Source: Stomatobaculum longum (GTDB taxonomy: Bacteria; Bacillota; Clostridia; Lachnospirales; Lachnospiraceae). Taken from it: DNA of 45,594 nt. The translations under genes were made by a program, and so were the position numbers. This document shows positions 33,653-43,531 of this stretch, one piece after another. The notes beneath the pieces were generated by a model that was not told where the DNA came from, searched no databases, and saw nothing but the letters and a program-made list of their open reading frames with translations. Location: positions 1-45,594 of the forward strand of contig CAJPKN010000002.1 of the NCBI GenBank assembly GCA_905370385.1, in the 5' to 3' direction. Position 1 is the stretch's first letter, and every line of letters begins with the position of its first letter.

Positions 33653-36600
33653 TTGAAGAAGAGACAGTCGAGAGAAGCTTTTTTTAGGAGAGCGGGACGG
33701 AGCGCGCTGAGCCTGGGCCTCAGTGCGGTGCTCGGGGCGCTCTCTGTTTTTGTGCCTTTGGGCGGTATGGAGGCGCAGGCGGCGACCGAATTGCAAACGC
33801 CGACTCCGGCGCTGCCCTTAAGCGGAGAGACCGCGAACCACAGCATGACCTTTTCCTGGAAGGTGGGGAATGACGACCGCGAGCTGACCCCGGCGCTGAG
33901 CTCAAGCCGCTATAACATCCGTGGGAAAAATGCGGACGGCTCGGAACCCGGTATCACGCTGGATTCCGACAACGGCCTCGAGGGTAACGGCATTCCGCTC
34001 TACATTGTAATGCCGGATACGGACCAGGGCCCTGCCCCCTATCCGAAGCAGGCGGATACCACAACGGGTTCCGGCGGAACGGGGTATTGGCCGGGTGTTG
34101 CGGAAAACGACGGACGGGGAAACACCTACTATATCGCGAAGATGGGGCAGAGAGCCTCGGAACTTGCGGGGGGCAATGCGGCGAGCGATGCGAACCAGAA
34201 TTTGAGCGGAGCGGCATTGGTCGCAAAGAACGGTGCGGTCGAGACCACGCGTTTCGGTCCGTCCGGTCGCTACCGCACGATAGAGACCCAGGTAAAAACC
34301 CATGTTTCCGGGCGCTATGTGATTGCCGATTACTACTTCTACGGACGGGAAAATCTGCCGCCGGGCGGACAGAAGTTCTATGCAGGCATGGCCTACGACC
34401 TCTCGGTCAATGAGAAATTGGTAACTTTTCCGGGATATCCTGGTATTTACCCGTCAGGCGAGGGTCAGGTGAAAGATATGATTAGCACGGATCGCGGTTT
34501 TTATGCGCGAAAAAGCGGTGATATCGCGACGGTGAACATCGTCCTTGACGATGCGACCCTAGGCACCTCGGCGTCGAGCAGCAAGTGGATGGGGAAATTT
34601 GATCGCCGTCTGCAATACGCCTTTCACAGCGGCTATGACACGGAAACACATGGGACTTATCAGTTCAATCCGGTGGCGGGAGCCGGCGCATTGACCGGAC
34701 ATGCGCTCCCCAATTCGGACCTCTCGCCGGCCTTCTCCTGGGAGTTAAATCTCCGTCCGGGCGAGACCATCCATAAGCGCATTGCTTACAGCTATGTCGA
34801 GGCGGCCATTTATATATCGAGCGGCGGTGTCGATACGAACAGCGGTACCTTTGACCATCCGGTGAATACGTTTGACAAAGCACTGGAGCTGGCAAAAGAC
34901 AAGAATGCCGTTATCTACTTTGAGGATGACCAAGCACTTAACGCAGCGCTCACCATTGACGCGAGTAAGGTGGGTAGCAGCGGCACGCTGACCCTCGCGA
35001 GCACGGATATACGGCAGAATGCGACTTCGGTGAGCTTCGGAACCGAGACCAAGACCATTGCGCCCGCAGCGGGCTACAGCGGACCGCTGTTCGTGAACAA
35101 TCAGAGCACGGTTCCGGTCGCAATCGAGGATTTACACTTTGCAAACGGCAGCGGCGACTTCATGCTGAAGAACAGCTCCGGTACCCTTTCGCTCGGCGCG
35201 GGTGTGGTGCTCGAAAATGCAGCGGCGGGTGCGCTCAGCATTGAGGGCGGATCGGTCGAGTTCGCCGCAAACGGAGAAGAGGGAAGCCATTACCCGCTCA
35301 CGGTGAGAAATAACAGCGCTTATCAGGACACGGCGGTATCCCCCGCCGCATCGCGCGGTGCGGTTTACCTCGGTGCGGCAGGCAACCTAACCGTCGGCGG
35401 TTCGGTGCGGCTCAGCGGGAACCGAAATGCCGTGACAGCGACCCAGCCGGAAAATCTCTACATCTCGAACAACAAAACCGTCACGGTGAACAGCGCGCAT
35501 CCGTTGGACGGCAGTTCCGTCATCGGCTTTACAACCGAGACCTTGCCGACAGCGAGCACTACGGTCGATGTCGCGCTGAACGGTGCGGGCTCCATAGACC
35601 GCTTTGTCAAGGACAATCCTGCCGTCGGTATCGTCAAGGAGAAGAACGGAACCACCCTTCGCCTCAAGGCGGTGACACATAAGGTGAATCGCAGCGTGAC
35701 AGACATGTCGGGAATTCCGATTGCAGGCGCACCGACGCTTACGCCGACCGGCGAGGATTATATGATAGGCGGAAAAATCACGGTGGACGGAATTCCGGCG
35801 ACCATGCAGAGCTTTGTCGCGGGCGGCATACGCTATGTGTTTGACAGCGTTGAGCTCTCGGTATCCCCGGGCGCTGCGCTCATTTCGCCGACCGACGGAA
35901 CAATCACGGACTTCGTGATGCCGAACGATACGGTGCAGGTGAATTACCGCTACCGCGACGATATGGGACGCATTATCATCGACGGCAACGGCGGTCTTCC
36001 CACAACAAGTTCGACGAACGGCATGGCAGGCACCCAGGTGGCGGCAATACTTCCGAGTCGTTACGGCTATGTGATTGATAAGATTACGGAAAATCAGGAC
36101 GGCACGGGGGCGGCTGTCATCGCCAATGCGGCCGGGCAGTACATGCTCGGCATCGTAAACGGTGTGAAGACCTACTACGTGCAGTGGAAGCCGGACCCGA
36201 GCGTGCAGTATCAGCTCTATGTGCAGTATATGAACGCCGACGGCAGCATTTTGTTCCACCAGACGCCGGGTACACCGATTACCTTCATGACGGCCTTTAC
36301 AGCTTCGAATCTGCGCGTTCCGGGCTATCGACTCCTGCCGGACAAGGTGCTGTCGCGCGTCGTACCGGACACGGTGCGGAATATGGTTGGCGGCCTGGAT
36401 ACGAACTGGCAGATCAACGGCAATTACACAGCGACCATGCCGAACCAGGATGTGGCGCTTGAGTTCCACTATGTCCCGGGCAATGCGGAGAGCGATAAGT
36501 CAAACTTCACCGTGGAGTATCGTCTGGGAACGGCTGCGGCACCGGGTGCCTTGGTTCCGGGAACGGCGCCCATGACGACGCGCTACCTCCCGGAGACGCA

Positions 36601-39600
36601 GATCAGCCAGTGGCTCACACTCCCGGTCGGCTATCGCATCAACGGCACTTCGCCCTTCCGCGTGGTGCAGGGGCATCAACCGAGCCTGCCGACCGCGACC
36701 AATAATTTTGTCTCGGCGGTGCGGAATGTGGACATCACCGGCAATACCCTGACGGCGGAAATGCCGAACCAGGATGTGAAGATTGAGGTTTACTTAGAGC
36801 CGGACGGCACGGGCGTGCCCTTCGTGACGAGCTTCCGCGACGCCGGCAGTCAGGACAGTGTTTTGCAGGTCCTGCGCCCGACGAGCATACAGAATAATCC
36901 AATCGGCGCAAGCTTTACGGAGTCCTTCCCGGAGATTTACGGCTATCACTACGGCGCGACCGAGCCGAGCTGGAGCGATGCCCCCGCAGGCAGCGGTACG
37001 GTCAGTGTGAGCGGCAATGCGCAGAGCTATACGGCAATTATGCCGGGCGGCGAACTGGATTTGAATCTGGTCTATCAGCGCGACAGCGCAAAGTGGGTCA
37101 AGGTAAACTACCTGCCGGGCACGCACGGGACACTCTCGACGCTCAGTGCGGCGGCGGATGTCAAGACAGATGCTTCCGGCAATTACTATGCGGAGGTGAT
37201 TCGCGCGGGCGCTGCGGCAAACGAAGGCTACAGCTTCGCGGAGATTCAGAGCAAGCGCCTGGTGCCGGAAGTCACAGTGAGCGAGAGCCCGTATTACGAA
37301 TTCGCGGGCTGGATCATCAACGACAACGGAAACGGCGCACTCGATGCGGGCGAGCAGCTCGCAGATGATGCGACCAAGTTCTCGGCGGACACGGTGCTCA
37401 CTGCCCACTACCGCGAGAATCCGGCCTACTGGATTGACATTTTATTGGCGCCTTACGACAGCAATACGCTGACAGTGCCGGGCGCAAGCCTGAACCGCCA
37501 TGTGAAGAAGGATAGCCTCTTTGGCAGTATTCGCGCTTCGGCGGAGACTTCTTTCACCGGTATCGCGAACTATGTGCGCGAGGACTGGTACGGCGGAAGC
37601 GGCGCAAAGGTCGATGCGACAACGGTTCTGCAGGACGGTGAGACCTATCGCCTCAAGTATGTGAAGGATCCGATTATCTTCGGACTTCCGGCGCAGGATG
37701 TGGATGCGGTCGGCGGCCTGCTCTCGGACAATACGGGGCGTGTCACGGTCTTTGACACCAAGCCGGGTTACAACTATATTTTGACGGATCCCGCGGGAAC
37801 GGTACTCGACGTGGTGCCGGGTTCCGTTGTGGGACGGAGTTACTTTGACAACCGCATCCCGGGCGAACAGCTGGTGGTCTATGAGGCAACGGGCGATGTC
37901 GCGGTACAGCCGGGCGATGACATTGCGGTGGTGACGGCACTGAATCCGCCGTCGCCGAACGCAAAAGTCGGCGCGCCGCACCCGGTCAGCATTCCGCAGC
38001 CGAATCAGAATCCGGATCCGGAGGCGGTTGAGACGCCGAAGTTCATGATTCAGACCTACGAGGGCGATATCGACAGCGTCGGAACCCAGGCTGTGAACGG
38101 CGATTTCTACAGCGAGGCACACGCGGGCGAGCAGGTGACGCTCACGGCACCGGCGGTGAATGCGGCGGGGGCTGCGTTCCGCTCATGGCGTGTTACGGCG
38201 GGAAATATTCCGAATGTGAGCTTCCCGGCGGGGCAGGGCACGGTGCAGTTTACAATGCCGGAGACCAACCTGGTTCTGCTCGCGGAGTACGAAGCACTGC
38301 CGGGCGCGGATGCGGCGGTTTCGGATGAGAGCCGCAATGCGGCGAAGGGGGAGTTCTCGCTTGTTCCGAGCGAACGGGCAAGACTTTCCTCCCTCCTCAC
38401 CACGCCGGAAGATCGTGTGCTCTCCGGTGTGAACGGCGCAAAGGTGGAATATCGCACGGTCTACACGAAGAAGGCAGTCAGCCAAACAGCATCGAACGCG
38501 CTGAAGGCAGTCAGCATTGCGGGCACCCAGCATCCGGATGCCTATCGGGCGGCCTTTGAACTTCGCACGGACATTGAGCGCTATGTGGACGGCAGAAGAG
38601 TCAATGCGACGCCCTCCAACGCGACCTTTGATACCTATGTTCAGCTTGAAAACCGGGATACGGACATGCTCGACTACGAGCTCTTCGAAGAGCAGCCGGG
38701 CGGCGGCTATGTCGGCGTCGCGATGCAGACCCTCTCGGGCAGCGTCGAGGAAAACGGCGGCCTCTTCCGTTTCACGGCGAAGGCGGGCGTGCGCTACTAC
38801 CTGGTCTATTCGAAGGCATATCGCTTAAAGTTTATCAACGAGGCGCCGAACGCCGCGCAGCCGAGCTACAGCTTTAAGGTGAGACACGGTGAATCGGCGG
38901 AGGATAGCTACTACGCGGGCAGCAATGCGCTCGGCGGTCTGGCGGATCCGGATCCCTACGCGGTCGATGCGGACGGTGTCGAGTACGAACTGCACGCAGC
39001 TCCGATTTGGAGTAAGCGCGCGGACCGCTACCAGGGCTTTGACCTCGGCACGCCGGTTCGGAAGCGCTTAACGCTCTACGCTTATTACGAGAACAACCGC
39101 GCCGAGTTAGAAGACGCGCGGAAGAAGCTCGATGAGGCAACCCGCCGCGCAATTCAGCTTGCGGACGATTATTTCCTGAAGCGCCGGGAGACCGCAGATT
39201 TAATCAACGGTGTGCACGGCGTTCCGGGTAAGCCTGAGATTTACGGCATACTGGAGTCGCTCGGCGTGCTGGAGCGCACGGGACCGAGAGCAAGTCTTGC
39301 GGAGCTGCAGGCGGCGCTTGCGGCAATGGAGCAGACGCTTGCCCACTATGACAGCGTGTTGGATCCGCGCTATGACAACTACGGTCATCAGCAGCAGAAT
39401 CAGCTCGCAGGCGGCGGCTCGGGCGGCGGCGGTCGCGGAAACGGCGGCAGTGGGCGCGGCGCGGGACGCGGTGTCGGCGTCGGCAGCACGGCGGGCGGAG
39501 CCCGTCTCATTCCGAGCGATCCCTTTGTCGCGGACTACGAGAAGGGCTACACGGTCGGCACGAACGGCAACTGGGAGCTTTTAAACCCGGAGCAGTCCGA

Positions 39601-40066
39601 GTGGATCTTCACGCTGAACGGCGGTATGCGGCTTGTAAACCGCTGGGGTAAGCTCTCCTACCGTTACGGCGACCGCATTGAGACCGCTTGGTATCACTTC
39701 GGTCAGCACGGCATCATGGATTCGGGCTGGTTCCGCGATGAGAACATGAATTGGTACTACCTCGACCGGACACACGACGGTTTCTTCGGCAGAATGCAGC
39801 TCGGTTGGCATCACGACGAGTACGATCAGCGCTGGTATCACTTTGATGAGAGCAGCGGTGTCATGCAGACCGGCTGGCAGGAGATCAACGGCAAGTGGTA
39901 CTACTTTGCGACGAGCGCGAGCGCCGATACCTATGAGTACGATGCGGTCAGTGAGAAGTGGTACTATAAGGACAGCGTTTCGGTGCGTCCCTACGGTTCC
40001 ATGTACATCAACGAAGTGACTCCGGACGGCTATCGCGTGGATGCGACCGGCGCTTGGGTACGGTGA
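33653..40066 (+). CDS. Giant modular wall-binding surface protein 3
   Basis: A 2137-residue secreted paralogue of giant protein 1. It shares the signal-peptide end (AQA, then ATEL), the N-terminal domain (VAKNGAVETTRFG, ADYYFYGRE, STDRGFYARK), the beta-helix region, the InlB-like modules, the helical FIVAR-like segment, a Gly/Arg linker (nt 39404-39510) and the choline-binding-like C-terminus ending TPDGYRVDATGAW. It lacks one beta module of about 85 residues present in protein 1 between about 1450 and 1555. The start is TTG at 33653, placed by the GAGGTGA site just upstream and the complete basic signal-peptide n-region; no ATG fits. It has its own promoter and a strong downstream terminator. 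Confidence 0.86.
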   Translation: MKKRQSREAFFRRAGRSALSLGLSAVLGALSVFVPLGGMEAQAATELQTPTPALPLSGETANHSMTFSWKVGNDDRELTPALSSSRYNIRGKNADGSEPGITLDSDNGLEGNGIPLYIVMPDTDQGPAPYPKQADTTTGSGGTGYWPGVAENDGRGNTYYIAKMGQRASELAGGNAASDANQNLSGAALVAKNGAVETTRFGPSGRYRTIETQVKTHVSGRYVIADYYFYGRENLPPGGQKFYAGMAYDLSVNEKLVTFPGYPGIYPSGEGQVKDMISTDRGFYARKSGDIATVNIVLDDATLGTSASSSKWMGKFDRRLQYAFHSGYDTETHGTYQFNPVAGAGALTGHALPNSDLSPAFSWELNLRPGETIHKRIAYSYVEAAIYISSGGVDTNSGTFDHPVNTFDKALELAKDKNAVIYFEDDQALNAALTIDASKVGSSGTLTLASTDIRQNATSVSFGTETKTIAPAAGYSGPLFVNNQSTVPVAIEDLHFANGSGDFMLKNSSGTLSLGAGVVLENAAAGALSIEGGSVEFAANGEEGSHYPLTVRNNSAYQDTAVSPAASRGAVYLGAAGNLTVGGSVRLSGNRNAVTATQPENLYISNNKTVTVNSAHPLDGSSVIGFTTETLPTASTTVDVALNGAGSIDRFVKDNPAVGIVKEKNGTTLRLKAVTHKVNRSVTDMSGIPIAGAPTLTPTGEDYMIGGKITVDGIPATMQSFVAGGIRYVFDSVELSVSPGAALISPTDGTITDFVMPNDTVQVNYRYRDDMGRIIIDGNGGLPTTSSTNGMAGTQVAAILPSRYGYVIDKITENQDGTGAAVIANAAGQYMLGIVNGVKTYYVQWKPDPSVQYQLYVQYMNADGSILFHQTPGTPITFMTAFTASNLRVPGYRLLPDKVLSRVVPDTVRNMVGGLDTNWQINGNYTATMPNQDVALEFHYVPGNAESDKSNFTVEYRLGTAAAPGALVPGTAPMTTRYLPETQISQWLTLPVGYRINGTSPFRVVQGHQPSLPTATNNFVSAVRNVDITGNTLTAEMPNQDVKIEVYLEPDGTGVPFVTSFRDAGSQDSVLQVLRPTSIQNNPIGASFTESFPEIYGYHYGATEPSWSDAPAGSGTVSVSGNAQSYTAIMPGGELDLNLVYQRDSAKWVKVNYLPGTHGTLSTLSAAADVKTDASGNYYAEVIRAGAAANEGYSFAEIQSKRLVPEVTVSESPYYEFAGWIINDNGNGALDAGEQLADDATKFSADTVLTAHYRENPAYWIDILLAPYDSNTLTVPGASLNRHVKKDSLFGSIRASAETSFTGIANYVREDWYGGSGAKVDATTVLQDGETYRLKYVKDPIIFGLPAQDVDAVGGLLSDNTGRVTVFDTKPGYNYILTDPAGTVLDVVPGSVVGRSYFDNRIPGEQLVVYEATGDVAVQPGDDIAVVTALNPPSPNAKVGAPHPVSIPQPNQNPDPEAVETPKFMIQTYEGDIDSVGTQAVNGDFYSEAHAGEQVTLTAPAVNAAGAAFRSWRVTAGNIPNVSFPAGQGTVQFTMPETNLVLLAEYEALPGADAAVSDESRNAAKGEFSLVPSERARLSSLLTTPEDRVLSGVNGAKVEYRTVYTKKAVSQTASNALKAVSIAGTQHPDAYRAAFELRTDIERYVDGRRVNATPSNATFDTYVQLENRDTDMLDYELFEEQPGGGYVGVAMQTLSGSVEENGGLFRFTAKAGVRYYLVYSKAYRLKFINEAPNAAQPSYSFKVRHGESAEDSYYAGSNALGGLADPDPYAVDADGVEYELHAAPIWSKRADRYQGFDLGTPVRKRLTLYAYYENNRAELEDARKKLDEATRRAIQLADDYFLKRRETADLINGVHGVPGKPEIYGILESLGVLERTGPRASLAELQAALAAMEQTLAHYDSVLDPRYDNYGHQQQNQLAGGGSGGGGRGNGGSGRGAGRGVGVGSTAGGARLIPSDPFVADYEKGYTVGTNGNWELLNPEQSEWIFTLNGGMRLVNRWGKLSYRYGDRIETAWYHFGQHGIMDSGWFRDENMNWYYLDRTHDGFFGRMQLGWHHDEYDQRWYHFDESSGVMQTGWQEINGKWYYFATSASADTYEYDAVSEKWYYKDSVSVRPYGSMYINEVTPDGYRVDATGAWVR

Positions 40067-40374
40067 ACATCGGTAATAAAAGCAAGGCAGCAACGAGATC
40101 CCTAATTCTTGTACCTGCGCGGGGCGGTGAAGACATCTTCACCGCCCCGCCTTTTTTGCACCCTATGATCCGAAAGAAGCAAAGTATTGGCCGAGCGGAC
40201 GTGGGTACGCGTGTAAGGGCAGTCCGTCGTGAATCGCCTTGCCGCGCGCCGCTGACGGTGCGATGGCTGTGTGATTAAATCCGAAATTTCCGAGTGCCGG
40301 GCGGCGTGTACAAGCATGGCAGTTTGTGATACGATACTCAAGGTAGAGCTTCACCATTAAGAGGAGGTACGAGT
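40067..40374. other. Intergenic region between surface cluster and purC
   Basis: About 300 bp with no credible gene. It holds the terminator at 40119-40158 and a weak promoter for purC: TGTACA (40307-40312), 17 bp, TACGAT (40330-40335) with a TG one base before the -10. I looked for a purine or other riboswitch before purC and saw none. Confidence 0.6.
40119..40158 (+). terminator. Intrinsic terminator after giant gene 3
   Basis: A perfect 15-bp stem GCGGGGCGGTGAAGA (40119-40133) / TCTTCACCGCCCCGC (40136-40150) followed by CTTTTTT. Its core GGCGGTGAAGA resembles the terminator at 19922. Confidence 0.94.
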
Positions 40375-41247
40375 ATGCAGGAGTACAGACCGGTAAAAGA
40401 GGGAAAAGTGCGCGAGATCTACGATGTCGGCGAGGGCCTTATCATGGTCGCGACGGATCGCATTTCCGCCTTTGACGTAATCTTAAAGAATCGCATTACG
40501 GATAAGGGGGCGGTGCTCACGCAGCTGTCCCGTTTCTGGTTTGAGTATACCAAGGATGTCATGCCGAACCACATGATCAGCACGGATACGGCAGATATGC
40601 CGGAATATTTCCGCACGCCGGAATTCGAGCGCCGCAGCATGCTTTGCAAGAAGCTCACGATGTTGCCGATTGAGTGCATTGTCCGCGGCTATATCACGGG
40701 CAGCGGCTGGGAGAGCTATAAGAAGAACGGAACCGTTTGCGGCATTCAGCTCCCGGCGGGCTTGCAGGAGTCCGAGCAGCTGCCGGAGCCTATCTTCACC
40801 CCGAGCACCAAGGCGGAAATCGGTGACCATGACGAGAACATTGATTTTGCGCGCTGCATCGAAGTGCTTGAGAAGGCCTTCCCCGGCAAGGGAAAAGAGT
40901 ATGCGGAGATTATCCGCGATAAGACCCTGGCGCTCTATCGTCTCTGCGCAGACTACGCAAAAACCAAGGGCATTATCATTGCGGACACGAAGTTTGAGTT
41001 CGGCCTCAACGAGGCGGGTGAGGTTGTCCTTGCGGACGAGATGCTGACCCCGGATTCCTCGCGCTTTTGGCCGCTCGAGGGCTATGCACCGGGCAAGCCC
41101 CAGCCTTCGTTCGACAAGCAGTTTGTGCGCGACTGGCTGAAGGCAAATCCGGACAGCGACTACAAGCTTCCTGAGGAAGTCATTGACAAGACCATCGCAA
41201 AGTACAAAGAGGCGTATGCGATGCTCACCGGAAAGGAGTTAGACTGA
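40375..41247 (+). CDS. purC: Phosphoribosylaminoimidazole-succinocarboxamide synthase
   Basis: A 290-residue SAICAR synthase that joins CAIR and aspartate with ATP in de novo purine synthesis. It has the N-terminal KEGKVREIYDVG nucleotide-binding strands, ATDRISAFDV, the signature LPIECIVRGYITGSGW, IADTKFEFG and DEMLTPDSSRFWP. The AGAGGAGG site precedes the ATG at 40375. The length fits the longer bacterial/eukaryotic-like form. No other pur gene is adjacent in this window, so it is separated from a purine operon. Its stop codon lies in a small hairpin before the DUF2156 gene. Confidence 0.96.
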   Translation: MQEYRPVKEGKVREIYDVGEGLIMVATDRISAFDVILKNRITDKGAVLTQLSRFWFEYTKDVMPNHMISTDTADMPEYFRTPEFERRSMLCKKLTMLPIECIVRGYITGSGWESYKKNGTVCGIQLPAGLQESEQLPEPIFTPSTKAEIGDHDENIDFARCIEVLEKAFPGKGKEYAEIIRDKTLALYRLCADYAKTKGIIIADTKFEFGLNEAGEVVLADEMLTPDSSRFWPLEGYAPGKPQPSFDKQFVRDWLKANPDSDYKLPEEVIDKTIAKYKEAYAMLTGKELD

Positions 41248-41262
41248 AGCGCAGCTTCAGGT
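41244..41262 (+). promoter_or_regulatory. Hairpin over purC stop and next ribosome binding site
   Basis: CTGAAGC (41244-41250) and GCTTCAG (41254-41260) form a 7-bp stem with loop GCA. It contains the purC stop codon and touches the only ribosome-binding-like sequence (CAGGTG) of the next gene, so ribosomes ending purC could open it. Confidence 0.5.
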
Positions 41263-41265
41263 GCT

Positions 41266-42255
41266 ATGGAGTTACGGAAGAATCAGGGCGGACAGCCGGA
41301 GTTTCATCACTTTCACGCGGGAGATATCGCGGGCTACGCACATTTTTATGAGTTGCGTTCCAATCTGACCTCGGACAGCACGCCGCTCGAGAGTTTTCTC
41401 TGGAGAAAGTATTTTGACGCGCGTGCGGCGGTGTTACGCGACGGGGAGCGGGAACTGGGCCTGCTTTGGCTCTACGGAACCGAAGAGGAGCCCTATGCGG
41501 CCATGCCGCTTGCGCGGGAGGAGGATTTGCCCGCGTGCTTTGCGGCGCTGCAGCGCTATTTTCATGAGGTTTTAAAGAAGCCGCTGGTTATAAAGCTTGC
41601 GGATGAAGGTGCCGTCAATGCATTGAACCTTTCGCCGGAGAAATATCTGGTCGAGGAGGAAGAGGACGCAAAGGACTATCTCTACGACGGCAATGCGCTC
41701 CGCACGCTGTCGGGCAGAAAGCTCCACAAGAAAAAGAATCACTACAACAACTTTATGAAGAACTACGGGGAGCGCTTCAGCTACCGGCCGCTCGAATGTT
41801 CCGACCACGATGCGGTGATTCGCTTTCTCGACAAGTGGCGGGGCGGCAAGGGCGAGGAGGTTGAGAGCCATTTGGATCGCGAGGTCGATGGCATCCATGA
41901 CCTTCTGAATCACTGTTCGGAAATCAGTGCCGAGACGGGCGCCATTTTTATCGACGGTGAGCTCGAGGCCTTTTCCGTGGGCAGTCTGAATCGGCGCGAC
42001 AATATGGCGGTGATTCACATCGAAAAGGCAAATCCCGAGATTGACGGGCTGTATCAGGCAATCAACAAAGAGTTTTTGTGTCGCGCGTTTCCGGAGGCGG
42101 CCATCATCAACCGCGAGGACGATGTCGGTCTGGAGGGACTGCGGAAGTCAAAGCTCAGCTACTATCCCTCCGGTTTCGCAAAGAAGTTTTTGATTATGGA
42201 GAGAAGCGGCGCGGAGCTCAGCGCGGATCAAGTCCGGGCAGAAATGCAATACTGA
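41266..42255 (+). CDS. DUF2156-family protein
   Basis: A 329-residue cytoplasmic protein of the DUF2156 family, which shares a tandem GNAT-like fold with the C-terminal domain of phosphatidylglycerol lysyltransferase (MprF). The region LHKKKNHYNNFMKNYG followed by a middle segment with EISAETGAIFIDGELEAFSVG, and the C-terminal NREDDVGLEGLRKSKLSYYP, are the landmarks. No membrane segment is present, unlike full MprF. An aminoacyl- or acyl-transfer role is plausible but unproven. It starts 18 bp after purC with a weak ribosome binding site, suggesting coupling, and is followed by a good terminator. Confidence 0.85.
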   Translation: MELRKNQGGQPEFHHFHAGDIAGYAHFYELRSNLTSDSTPLESFLWRKYFDARAAVLRDGERELGLLWLYGTEEEPYAAMPLAREEDLPACFAALQRYFHEVLKKPLVIKLADEGAVNALNLSPEKYLVEEEEDAKDYLYDGNALRTLSGRKLHKKKNHYNNFMKNYGERFSYRPLECSDHDAVIRFLDKWRGGKGEEVESHLDREVDGIHDLLNHCSEISAETGAIFIDGELEAFSVGSLNRRDNMAVIHIEKANPEIDGLYQAINKEFLCRAFPEAAIINREDDVGLEGLRKSKLSYYPSGFAKKFLIMERSGAELSADQVRAEMQY

Positions 42256-42264
42256 ACAATCCCC

Positions 42265-42297
42265 AAAGACCTGTCCGCATCGCGACAGGTCTTTTTC
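42265..42297 (+). terminator. Intrinsic terminator after DUF2156 gene
   Basis: AAAGACCTGTC (42265-42275) and GACAGGTCTTT (42284-42294) form an 11-bp stem with an eight-base loop, ending in a T-run. Confidence 0.92.
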
Positions 42298-42319
42298 AAA
42301 TGGGGAGAGAAGGGTGCAG

Positions 42320-43354
42320 ATGGAAGTAAAACGCTTGGAAGCGGAAGAGAAGGAGAGCACACGGGCACTGTATGCGGAGGCCTTTCCGGAGGACAGTGTG
42401 CGCGCGCGGGACTATTACTATGAGACTCGCATGCGGGAAAATCGGGTCTATGCCATTCGAAACGGGAGTGAGGTGATGGGCATGCTCTGCCTGAATCCCT
42501 GCCGGGTGCGTTTCGGCGACAAGGATTGGGACCTGTCCTATATTGTTGCGGTTGCGACCGGAAAAAAGTATCGCAGGCAGGGGGTTATGCGGCGCATACT
42601 CACGACGGCGCTACTCGATGAGTATGCCGAAAAGAAGCCCTTTGTCTTTTTGAAGCCCGCAAATCCCGATTACTACACGCCGTTTCAGTTTGCCTACGCC
42701 TCAAAACGCGAAAAGCGCATCCTGAAAAACGATTCGCGCTACCACTGCAAGCGCGTGGATGTAGAGGATGACGCACTGCTTGCGGAGCTCTCGGGCTGCG
42801 CAAACAAGGTGCTCGGCGAGAAGTATCAATGCTACTGCCTGCGCAGTCCCGCATACCTTCGGCAAATCGGCGGAGAACTGTCCGCCGGGGACGGGCGCAT
42901 ATTGTCCGTCTGGGAAAGACAGGACGGGGGCGAGCGCTTGATCGGGATGGAGTGCTTTGACTACGCGGACACCGCAGAGCGGGATGCGCGCCTTGTGCTG
43001 CCGGAGAAGGCGAGCATCAAATTCTGCGGCACCGAGCCCTTTATCATGGCGCGCGTGCTCTCGCTGCCGGACTTTTTTGCAGGCATCTCCCTGCGGCCGG
43101 AGGTCGCTGCGGAGGAGCGAGAACTGCTCTTCTCGCTGAAAGATCCGCTGATTGCCGAGAACAACGGCGTCTTTTGCTTGCATGCCACAAAGCACGGAAG
43201 TCGAATCGAGCGTCTATCGGCAGCTGCTAAGCGCGGGCGGGAAGTCATGGAACTCACGCCCGAAGAGCTGGTTTCTGTCTTTTTCGGCATGAAGCGGGAG
43301 GCTTGGGCGGCCGAATTGACGTCATACAGAGCCTATTTTGACGAAGAAATGTAA
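42320..43354 (+). CDS. Eis-like GNAT N-acetyltransferase
   Basis: A 344-residue protein with an N-terminal GNAT domain (about 1-140) holding the acetyl-CoA loop VAVATGKKYRRQGVMRRIL, a second GNAT-like middle region and a C-terminal domain (about 240-340, with KFCGTEPFIMARVLSL) like the sterol-carrier-type fold of Eis proteins. Family members acetylate amines on small molecules, including some aminoglycosides, or on proteins; the substrate here is unknown. I start at the ATG at 42320; a GTG two codons earlier overlaps the ribosome binding site AGAAGGG. It stands alone after a terminator. Confidence 0.85.
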   Translation: MEVKRLEAEEKESTRALYAEAFPEDSVRARDYYYETRMRENRVYAIRNGSEVMGMLCLNPCRVRFGDKDWDLSYIVAVATGKKYRRQGVMRRILTTALLDEYAEKKPFVFLKPANPDYYTPFQFAYASKREKRILKNDSRYHCKRVDVEDDALLAELSGCANKVLGEKYQCYCLRSPAYLRQIGGELSAGDGRILSVWERQDGGERLIGMECFDYADTAERDARLVLPEKASIKFCGTEPFIMARVLSLPDFFAGISLRPEVAAEERELLFSLKDPLIAENNGVFCLHATKHGSRIERLSAAAKRGREVMELTPEELVSVFFGMKREAWAAELTSYRAYFDEEM

Positions 43355-43531
43355 GGGGCAAACCCGGTTTCTGCGAAAGCGCATCACATTCTTGCAGGGG
43401 ATTTTCAGGGAAAGCGGCACCCGGGGGAGGGCGAGTAGCGGCACCCAAAGCCGGAACAGAATAGAAGAAAGAGAAATCCCTGTTGCGGATACGGAAGAGC
43501 TGTGTCAGCGGCGGGCAAAGGGGGAAGGTAT

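Noticed and set aside
20269-40066. LPXTG sortase anchors on the surface proteins
   Set aside because: All four proteins end in wall-binding or repeat sequence; there is no LPXTG-like motif with hydrophobic tail and basic end.
40159-40374. Purine riboswitch upstream of purC
   Set aside because: No three-way junction with the conserved loop sequences is visible in the leader.
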